Part shown: positions 15,068 to 20,880 of the stretch, one piece after another
How the letters are laid out: every line of letters begins with the position of its first letter
How positions within the stretch are numbered: position 1 is the first letter of the stretch
The notes under the pieces: model-generated
What the model was told of the DNA's origin: nothing
The model's input: only the letters and a program-made list of their open reading frames with translations
The model's database searches: none
Source: Spirochaeta sp. UBA2779
Lineage (GTDB): Bacteria > Spirochaetota > Spirochaetia > DSM-2461
Assembly (NCBI GenBank): GCA_002352375.1
Contig: DEIH01000225.1
Span: forward strand, 1 to 20,880
DNA length: 20,880 nucleotides
Direction: 5' to 3'
Translations under genes and position numbers: made by a program

Positions 15068-15123
15068 CATACCGGAAATACGAGGGAAAACGACATACCG
15101 TTCGGGATAAAATCCTGTACAAT
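15068..15123 (+). promoter_or_regulatory. Candidate operator/promoter region before the sugar permease gene
   Basis: Two direct copies of CATACCG (15068-15074 and 15094-15100) are 26 bp apart, about two and a half helical turns. TACAAT (15118-15123) could be a -10 but has no good -35 and lies only 8 nt before ATG 15132. The motif does not recur before the convergent sugar operon, so a link to the local GntR regulator is unproven. Confidence 0.22.
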
Positions 15124-15131
15124 GATGAATC

Positions 15132-16310
15132 ATGAACAGCAAAGAGTCGTCACTGCCCATTACCCTTGTTCTCTACCTTCTCCTCTTCGTGTATGGAATG
15201 TCATTTACCATGATCGGTCCCCTGATGCCGGATTTTCTTCAGCGTTACGGTTTAAAGCTGGCGGAGGGGGGCACTATCGTCAGTATTCAGAACGTTTCCG
15301 GTCTGGCTGCCATTATTTTCTGCGGCCTTTTCGGGGACAGGCTGAACAAAAAAGGATTCATCGCCATTGGAATCGGGTTATTCATGATTACCCTGTTGGG
15401 AATAGGTACGGCTCCGTCCTTTGGTCTGTTGATGGCCATTTTTTTCGTATTCGGTATCGGAACTCGAATCTTTGATACCCTCTCCAATGCTCTAATCTCT
15501 GATATTCATGGTGTGAAGCGCTCTCTCTATCTGAATCTTCTTCATACATTTTTTGGATTAGGAGCTTTTCTCGGACCGCTTTTTGTCTTCTATCTGACAG
15601 ACAGTGGGGTAACCTGGAATAAAACATTTCTGTATCTGGGGTTTGCAGCTATTGTGATATTTGTTTTATTCCTAGCTGTTCTGATGACACACGGGAAAAA
15701 AAGCTGCACCGAGAAAACGAAAATTCCGGAGAAAAGCATTGGTCTTGTTGAACTCTTCACCCGCCCCCGTATGTGGATTCTCGGACTTATAATTTTTATT
15801 CATATGGGTGTACAGGGTGTGCTGAACACCTGGATGCCCCTGTTTGCCGATGCCTCGACAAACTCTGGTGCCTTCATGTCCAGCTTCGCCCTTTCCGCAT
15901 TCTGGATCGGTATCATCCTGTCCCGAAGCCTGGTTTCCAGGCTATCAGAGCGTTTCGGGGAAATCTTCATGATCCGCTGGGGGGGGCTGCTGTCCCTGAT
16001 CGTATTCATACCCGCGTTGTTCCTGGGTAATGCTCTGCTTCTCACCCTTGGTTCGGGGTTTTTGGGACTGTGTATCGGTTTTACCATTCCCTACGTTATG
16101 TCCATCGGCTGCGGATGGTACCCTGAGAAATCGGCAGCGGTAACTTCAATGCTCCTGATTTTCGGGTATTTCTCTGTGGCGCTGTATCCCTGGATTTCCG
16201 GCTTGCTGGGGGATTATTTCGGGCTGATTGCCGCCATGATACTGGTAATCGTCAGTCAGCTGGTCCTTTTTGTTATTACCTGGTTTCTGCCGGGGCGGAG
16301 GTTAATATGA
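15132..16310 (+). CDS. Major facilitator superfamily permease, probably for a sugar
   Basis: A 392-residue membrane protein with about twelve hydrophobic helices in two halves separated by a charged central loop near residues 185-205 (HGKKSCTEKTKIPEKS). Helix 1 (LVLYLLLFVYGMSFTMIGP) and the GDRLNKKG loop after helix 2 are typical MFS features; the second half has the counterpart SRLSERFGE. The layout resembles the fucose/glucose permease-like (FucP/GlcP) branch, which fits the neighbours, but the substrate cannot be read from sequence. The stop overlaps the start of the isomerase-like gene by 4 bp (ATGA). The ribosome binding site before ATG 15132 is weak. Confidence 0.88.
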   Translation: MNSKESSLPITLVLYLLLFVYGMSFTMIGPLMPDFLQRYGLKLAEGGTIVSIQNVSGLAAIIFCGLFGDRLNKKGFIAIGIGLFMITLLGIGTAPSFGLLMAIFFVFGIGTRIFDTLSNALISDIHGVKRSLYLNLLHTFFGLGAFLGPLFVFYLTDSGVTWNKTFLYLGFAAIVIFVLFLAVLMTHGKKSCTEKTKIPEKSIGLVELFTRPRMWILGLIIFIHMGVQGVLNTWMPLFADASTNSGAFMSSFALSAFWIGIILSRSLVSRLSERFGEIFMIRWGGLLSLIVFIPALFLGNALLLTLGSGFLGLCIGFTIPYVMSIGCGWYPEKSAAVTSMLLIFGYFSVALYPWISGLLGDYFGLIAAMILVIVSQLVLFVITWFLPGRRLI

Positions 16311-17632
16311 ATGCTCTTCTCGCGCCACTTTATTTCGATCCGGGTAAGGATGATGAGTTCGGGGTACATCTCGATATTGTTCATAAACTGCTTGCGGATG
16401 TGGCTGATTTTATTGAGCCGCTTGCTCTGGGCGAACCACTTCCCGATGTGGATGCCGTTATTTTCCCCCAGATGCTCGGGGAGGCCTATAGTCTGGTGGA
16501 CGAGCTGAAAGCTATCGATATTCCGATTATGGTGATTACTTCAGATTTCGGTACTGTAAACATGTGGGACTGGGAAATTGTTAATTTTCTTAAACTGAAC
16601 GGGATAAATACCATATGCCCGCCGAACCTTGAGGATACGAAACTCGTATGTCGCGGGCTTAGCCTCAGACGGCAGATGAAAAGTTGGAAAATGCTGGTTT
16701 ATCAGGATGACCCTGCGGGACCCACCGGTGAGCAATCCTGGATTTTCAAACGCTTCTACTGGCTGGAAGATACGGCGGTGAAACGCTTTATGGAAAAGTA
16801 CGGGCTGAAAGTGGAAGAGCGGAGTTTCCGTGAGCTTGGCAAGCGGGCAGCCGCTATACCTGATGCCGAAGCCGAGAGGGTTGCCGATACCTGGCCTTCC
16901 CGTGGGAAGAGCATACAGGGCCGGCCTCTGCTCAGTGCTGTTAAACTCTATATGGAGTTGAATAAGGATTATCAGGCTGAAAAGGGTTTTATCCTGTCCA
17001 TGGGGGTTAATTGTCTGAATGAATCCCACAGCTGTGATACCACTCCGTGCCTGGCCTGGAATCTACTTTACGAAAGAGAAAATCTGGTCTGGGGCTGTGA
17101 GGGCGACACCATGGTGATGCTTACCGAACTGCTTGCGGACAAAGTGATACAGGCACCGTTCTTCATGACTAATGTCTATCCATTTATTATGGGAAAAGCA
17201 GCTCTCACCCATGAGCGGATTCCCTATTTTCCCGATGTGGAGGAACCGGATAACCATATCCTGGCCGCCCACTGCGGGCGCTTCGGCCTGCTGCCGGAAA
17301 AATTCTCAACCCGTTGGCGGCTCACCGAACGGATACTGGCCATGGTTGATGAGAATGCAGTTATGATTGATGCTGAGCTCCCCACGGGACCTATAACCCT
17401 GGTGAAATTCCTACCCTATTTGAACAAAGTTTCCCTCTGTGAAGCTGAGCTCACCGGCTATGTTCAGTACGAGGATTCGGACTGTCTCAACGGCGGGATT
17501 ATCCGGGTTAAGGATGGGCGGAAGCTTGTTGATGAAGTTGTATCTCATCACTATGTTATTATTTCCGGTCATCACAGGCCGGCTTTTGATATGCTGGCAG
17601 AGGTGTTTGACTACGAACTTGAGGTTATCTGA
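16307..17632 (+). CDS. L-fucose/L-arabinose isomerase-like protein
   Basis: This 441-residue protein has the pattern of the FucI-like superfamily (COG2407 type). An N-terminal Rossmann-like region (DVDAVIFPQMLGEAYSLV, DIPIMVITSDFG) is followed by a catalytic half with NCLNESHSCDTTPCLAW, WGCEGDTMVMLTELLA and ILAAHCGRFGL. By analogy, E265, D267 or H322 could ligate the divalent metal used for aldose-ketose isomerisation; this is inference. It is shorter than classical FucI (about 590), as expected for this branch. The gene overlaps the permease by 4 bp and ends 14 bp from the convergent GntR gene. It may isomerise the imported sugar or a derivative; the exact substrate is unknown. Confidence 0.78.
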   Translation: MNALLAPLYFDPGKDDEFGVHLDIVHKLLADVADFIEPLALGEPLPDVDAVIFPQMLGEAYSLVDELKAIDIPIMVITSDFGTVNMWDWEIVNFLKLNGINTICPPNLEDTKLVCRGLSLRRQMKSWKMLVYQDDPAGPTGEQSWIFKRFYWLEDTAVKRFMEKYGLKVEERSFRELGKRAAAIPDAEAERVADTWPSRGKSIQGRPLLSAVKLYMELNKDYQAEKGFILSMGVNCLNESHSCDTTPCLAWNLLYERENLVWGCEGDTMVMLTELLADKVIQAPFFMTNVYPFIMGKAALTHERIPYFPDVEEPDNHILAAHCGRFGLLPEKFSTRWRLTERILAMVDENAVMIDAELPTGPITLVKFLPYLNKVSLCEAELTGYVQYEDSDCLNGGIIRVKDGRKLVDEVVSHHYVIISGHHRPAFDMLAEVFDYELEVI

Positions 17633-17646
17633 GGGTGATACCGGTT

Positions 17647-18423
17647 TCAGGTTTTTCTGGCAGAAACAATGAAACTGTAACTGTCTCCCCGGTAAAACGA
17701 GCGTTCCAGTTCCACCAGGCGTCCGGCATTGTTGTAGGATGCCCCTTCAAGGAGCATTCCCGGTGTCGGTTTTTCCAGATTGAAAAACTCCAACTCCTCT
17801 CCCTCGAGGATTACCGGAGTTAGGGACTGATAGATCTCCGATAGTTCCAGGCCGAATCCTTCATACAGTTTATATAGAGAACCCAAGAGATTCTGATCTG
17901 TCAGGGAAGGACAGAGTCCTGCATCGATAAATCGGATTTCACGCATAATCGGTAGATTGTCTCCGAAGCGAAGCCGGCTGATTTCATAATAGGGACCTGC
18001 AAGCTGATGATTCTGATTTCCAATACAGAGGGTTGCTCCCCCATCATTTTTTCCTGCGCTAAGCACCCGGGTAGAGGGTTCCAGTCCGGATCTGCGCATG
18101 TTTTCTGAAAAGCTCAGTATTTCTGTTGCAGGCCGGAATACGGGTTTTTCCCGGACGAAAGTTCCCCGGCCCTTGATTCGCAGGGCATATCCTTCGTGTT
18201 CAAGTCTTTGCAGGGCCTTTCTGGCTGTTGTGTTGCTCACCTTATGTCTGTTGATAATCTCGTTTTCAGACGGGATACGGCTGCCGGGCTCCAGGGCTCC
18301 TTTCTTGATGAGCCCGGCAATTTCTTCGTAAATAGCCAGATATTTTACAGGCCTTTCGGAAGTGTGCATGGCCTTAATGATTGGATGAATAGAGGGTGTC
18401 CTGACGAGATTCCCGGAATCCAT
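17647..18423 (-). CDS. GntR-family transcription regulator with UTRA ligand domain (HutC subfamily)
   Basis: A 258-residue regulator. Residues about 25-95 are the winged-helix domain (GSRIPSENEIINRHKVS, TTARKALQRLEHEGYA, IKGRGTFV). Residues about 100-255 are a UTRA domain (EILSFSENMRRSGL, YYEISRLRFGDNLPIMREI, LLEGASYNNAGRLVELERS), which in this subfamily binds a small molecule, often a sugar phosphate, and releases DNA. GAGGAG is well placed before ATG 18423. It is the last gene of the minus-strand operon, 14 bp after the epimerase gene, so it is probably autoregulated and controls both halves of the locus; that scope is inference. The first 18 residues before the conserved region are atypical, so a later start is possible. 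Confidence 0.92.
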   Translation of the reverse strand: MDSGNLVRTPSIHPIIKAMHTSERPVKYLAIYEEIAGLIKKGALEPGSRIPSENEIINRHKVSNTTARKALQRLEHEGYALRIKGRGTFVREKPVFRPATEILSFSENMRRSGLEPSTRVLSAGKNDGGATLCIGNQNHQLAGPYYEISRLRFGDNLPIMREIRFIDAGLCPSLTDQNLLGSLYKLYEGFGLELSEIYQSLTPVILEGEELEFFNLEKPTPGMLLEGASYNNAGRLVELERSFYRGDSYSFIVSARKT

Positions 18424-18437
18424 AGTTAATCTCCTCT

Positions 18438-19487
18438 TCAGTTCAGGCCGAGCATACGGTGCAGCAGAGCTTTATCTGTTTGTTGACCTGCAAAATCGTC
18501 AAATGCAACTTCGGTGGCCTCGATAATCTGATCCTGAATGAAAGGTGCGCCCTCCCGGGCTCCCTGTTCCGGACTTTTAATACAGCATTCCCATTCCAGG
18601 ATGGCCCATCCATCGTATCCGTAATAGGTGAGCAAACTGAAAATTCGGCGGAAATCCACCTGGCCGTCTCCGAGAGAACGGAATCGTCCGGCTCGATCAC
18701 CCCAGTCTTCATACCCTCCGTAAACCCCCACCCGACCGTCGGGCCGGAATTCGGCGTCTTTTACATGGAATGCCTTTATTCTTTCATGGTAGAGGCGGAT
18801 GAAATCAACATAATCAAGCTGCTGAAGCAGGAAGTGGCTGGGATCGTAGGTGATACAGGCGGCGGGGTGGTTGTCGGTTTTATCAAGGAATCTTTCGAAG
18901 GTGGCCCCGTCGTAAAGGTCTGATCCCGGGTGCAGCTCATACCCGAAGGTGATGTCGTTATCCCGGGCGTAATTCAGAATAGGAAGCCAGCGCCTGGCCA
19001 GCTCTTCAAAAGCCTCGTCAATTAGTCCCGGGGGACGCTGAGGCCAGGGATATATCATGTGCCAGGCGAAACCGCCGGACATTACCGAGATGTTCTTTGT
19101 TCCAAGGTTCACCGAAGCTTTCACCGATTTCATCAGCTGGTCTGTGGCCCATTCTGTAACAGCATCTCCGGAAAGTCCCTTAGGGTAAAATGGTGCAAAT
19201 CCGGCTTCATAGGCAGGATGAAAGGCCAAAGACTGACCCTGGAGATAGGAGCCGATTTCGATGGTTTTGAGTCCTTTCTCAGCGAGATGCCCTTTAATTT
19301 CATCGGCGTAGCCCTTGGATTCAGCACATTTTTCCAGATTGAATACTCTGGAATCCCATGAGGGAATCTGCACCCCTTTGTATCCTAAATCGGATACCCA
19401 TCCGGCCAGACCCTCAAGACTGTTTAAGGGTTCCTCATCGCGAATGAATTGTGCCAGGAAGACTCCCGGTCCCTTGATGGTTTTCAT
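18438..19487 (-). CDS. Sugar phosphate isomerase/epimerase (xylose-isomerase-like TIM barrel)
   Basis: A 349-residue TIM-barrel protein of the AP-endonuclease-2/xylose-isomerase-like superfamily. Four likely metal ligands sit at the ends of beta strands: E184 (FGYELHPGS), D215 (ITYDPSHF), H241 (KAFHVKDAEF) and E298 (WAILEWE). Such enzymes epimerise or isomerise free or phosphorylated sugars and inositols; YGGYEDWGDRAGRFRSLGDG is typical of COG1082 members in catabolic clusters. I place the start at ATG 19487, with AGAGGTGG 5 nt upstream; a GTG at 19496 lies inside that ribosome binding site. It is the second gene of the operon, 21 bp after the oxidoreductase. Substrate unknown. Confidence 0.9.
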   Translation of the reverse strand: MKTIKGPGVFLAQFIRDEEPLNSLEGLAGWVSDLGYKGVQIPSWDSRVFNLEKCAESKGYADEIKGHLAEKGLKTIEIGSYLQGQSLAFHPAYEAGFAPFYPKGLSGDAVTEWATDQLMKSVKASVNLGTKNISVMSGGFAWHMIYPWPQRPPGLIDEAFEELARRWLPILNYARDNDITFGYELHPGSDLYDGATFERFLDKTDNHPAACITYDPSHFLLQQLDYVDFIRLYHERIKAFHVKDAEFRPDGRVGVYGGYEDWGDRAGRFRSLGDGQVDFRRIFSLLTYYGYDGWAILEWECCIKSPEQGAREGAPFIQDQIIEATEVAFDDFAGQQTDKALLHRMLGLN

Positions 19488-19508
19488 AAATTCCACCTCT
19501 TTTGATTA

Positions 19509-20795
19509 TTAATATGATGCATCCTGTTCACGACGTAACCTGACCAAGGCACTATTCTCATTCAGTTCAACATCGTCCCAGGTGATTACAGTTCCCTTTT
19601 TAACATTCCTGATAATCGCGGCATCAGGGGCCAGGGCAGCGGGAAGTGCGTTTTCACTAAACGCTTCCCCTTTTTCTTTCATCAATCCACGGAATGTGTA
19701 GCCGCCGAATACATCCATGGTATCCCCGTTTGTCAGATTCTTTTTGGCTACAGCAACTACATCGCAGACCGGCTTATCCAGACTCAACAGGGTTGTTTCC
19801 CTCTTGATAACGGCTTTAGCTATGGAAATAGGGGCCTCCAGGAACCAGAGATGATAGGGACGGAAAAAGGTGAAATAGGGGCCTTTTCCCACTTTAAGAT
19901 ACCTGAGGTCATCAACAATCCTGTCATCTTCCACCTTTACTGTAACAAACACACCACCGCTCATGGCTGAGCCGGCTACATAGTCCACACCGCCGGTAAA
20001 TTCGGAGAGGCCGCCGTCTTCCTTTAGAGCAAAGATATTGGAAACGTTGTTTAAATCAGCAACCGGGCCGATCATCCCGGGACGGAAGGGCCGGCAACCG
20101 GTGGCATTGGCCACACAACCGAGTTCGAACATGGTTTTGGTGCCATCGACATAGGAGCAAACCTGGTAGGGGTCTTTATTGTCCCTTTTTGCCGATTCGG
20201 CAACGTCTTCAGGGAAGGCATCAACGTTAAGAGGGTTGTTCTTTCCTTTGCCGATAACTACCGGGGTGTAGCCGAGACAGCGGACGAAATCCCAGAGTTC
20301 CATCAGACAGCCAGGTTCATCCCCGGAGGATACGGAGTAGAGAACACCTTTTTCGGCGGCTTTCTTTTTTAGAATTGACCCGACGGCAACGTCGGTTTCG
20401 ATATTGATCAGCACCACATCCTTACCGGCTTCGATGGCGGCAAGGGCCACATGAGCACCGGTTGCAGGGGAGGGTGTTACATCGGTAACAACATCCACCG
20501 AAGGAAGACGGCCGGCGAGGGTGGAATCATCGGTGATAACGGTTTTCCCTACGGCAACGGCTTTCTCTGCCTCTTTGTCGCTTCGGGTTTCAACAATATC
20601 GCCATCTGCAAGGCCGCCAAGGTCAACAAGAGCCTTCCGGGCCGTATCAATATCGGAGTCGGATAATACGGCGATACGCATACCCGGTACATGACGCATG
20701 GAACTGACGAATCCCTGGCCCATCCATCCGGCTCCGTTGCTGCCTACATTGACAGGTTGTCCCTTCTCTTCCCGTTCTTTCAATAAATCGTACAT
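19509..20795 (-). CDS. Homoserine-dehydrogenase-like NAD(P)-dependent oxidoreductase with C-terminal SAF domain (COG4091 type)
   Basis: A 428-residue enzyme. Residues about 14-140 form a Rossmann nucleotide-binding domain with a glycine-rich GSNGAGWMGQGF loop, then VLSDSDIDTARK, VTDVTPSPATGAHVALAAIE and KDVVLINIETD. A central domain (about 150-340) contains SSGDEPGCLMELWDF and VGKGPYFTFFRPYHLWFLE. The C-terminus (about 345-428) is a SAF-like domain (VAVAKKNL, GTVITWDDVELNE). This COG4091 architecture is common in carbohydrate and polyol clusters and is distinct from true homoserine dehydrogenase. AGAGG is 7 nt before ATG 20795. It opens the minus-strand sugar operon and may oxidise the sugar or sugar acid; the precise reaction is unknown. 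Confidence 0.85.
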   Translation of the reverse strand: MYDLLKEREEKGQPVNVGSNGAGWMGQGFVSSMRHVPGMRIAVLSDSDIDTARKALVDLGGLADGDIVETRSDKEAEKAVAVGKTVITDDSTLAGRLPSVDVVTDVTPSPATGAHVALAAIEAGKDVVLINIETDVAVGSILKKKAAEKGVLYSVSSGDEPGCLMELWDFVRCLGYTPVVIGKGKNNPLNVDAFPEDVAESAKRDNKDPYQVCSYVDGTKTMFELGCVANATGCRPFRPGMIGPVADLNNVSNIFALKEDGGLSEFTGGVDYVAGSAMSGGVFVTVKVEDDRIVDDLRYLKVGKGPYFTFFRPYHLWFLEAPISIAKAVIKRETTLLSLDKPVCDVVAVAKKNLTNGDTMDVFGGYTFRGLMKEKGEAFSENALPAALAPDAAIIRNVKKGTVITWDDVELNENSALVRLRREQDASY

Positions 20796-20810
20796 TATGT
20801 GCCTCTTTTA

Positions 20811-20880
20811 TTTATTCCCAAGCGAAATGAGTGGAGTGAACTTGTTTATTCCCGAATGAGCGCCGGGAAAGCATGGTTTC
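20811..20880 (+). repeat. Dispersed repeat, copy B: two tandem diverged units running to the window edge
   Basis: Both units begin TTTATTCCC (20811-20819 and 20845-20853, period 34 bp). Unit 1 continues AAGCGAAATGAGTGGAGTG; unit 2 continues GAATGAGCGCCGGGAAAGC, then ATGG. Copy A at 7858-7892 looks like the left part of unit 1 joined to the right part of unit 2. The ATG at 20873, with CGGG 5 nt before it, could start a plus-strand gene beyond the edge, but only eight bases of it are in the window. Confidence 0.65.

Noticed and set aside
15122..15475. 117-codon ORF beginning at ATG 15122 overlapping the permease gene
   Set aside because: It is an out-of-frame shadow of the permease; its translation is low in hydrophobic pattern and matches no family.
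16541..17029. 162-codon minus-strand ORF inside the isomerase-like gene
   Set aside because: It is fully antisense to a conserved gene with normal codon use; no independent support.

Overview
The window looks like a chromosomal segment from a free-living spirochaete of moderate GC content. The basis is indirect: a CarD/CdnL-type regulator, an uncharacterised 472-residue helical protein, relaxed lipoprotein signals, and a two-component/CreD locus on a dense chromosome whose ORFs often overlap by 4 bp. No rRNA, tRNA, CRISPR array, transposase or phage gene was seen. No gene-free stretch exceeds about 175 bases.

Layout. (1) 1-1621: the 5' part of a CarD-family gene (minus strand), divergent from a membrane-anchored protein of unknown function that carries what looks like a compensated double frameshift. 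(2) 1608-4214 (minus): a three-gene unit of overlapping ORFs encoding an HPt phosphotransfer protein, a stand-alone receiver and an OppA-type periplasmic binding protein with no permease. (3) 4387-7020 (plus): a secreted lytic transglycosylase whose best start is ATC, then a DAHP synthase fused to prephenate dehydratase plus ACT, joining the first and a late step of phenylalanine synthesis in one chain. (4) 7032-10274: a PtpB-like tyrosine phosphatase whose start lies inside a dispersed repeat, an unknown 472-aa helical protein, and a small putative lipoprotein.

(5) 10263-15047: a CreB/CreC-like two-component system followed by uracil-DNA glycosylase in one 4-bp-overlap operon (minus), divergent from CreD (plus). 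The 3' end of creD overlaps a YccF-family gene on the other strand by 102 bp. (6) 15132-20795: a carbohydrate locus in two convergent units. The plus unit has an MFS permease and an L-fucose isomerase-like protein overlapping by 4 bp. The minus unit has a SAF-domain homoserine-dehydrogenase-like oxidoreductase, a TIM-barrel sugar epimerase/isomerase and a GntR/UTRA regulator. Together they suggest uptake, isomerisation and oxidation of an unidentified sugar under GntR control. (7) 20811-20880: a tandem, diverged second copy of the repeat at 7858-7892, running to the window edge.

Most noteworthy: the DAHP synthase-prephenate dehydratase fusion, the HPt-receiver-binding protein unit, the unassigned sugar pathway, the repeat that carries a Shine-Dalgarno plus ATG, the ATC start, and the creD/yccF overlap.
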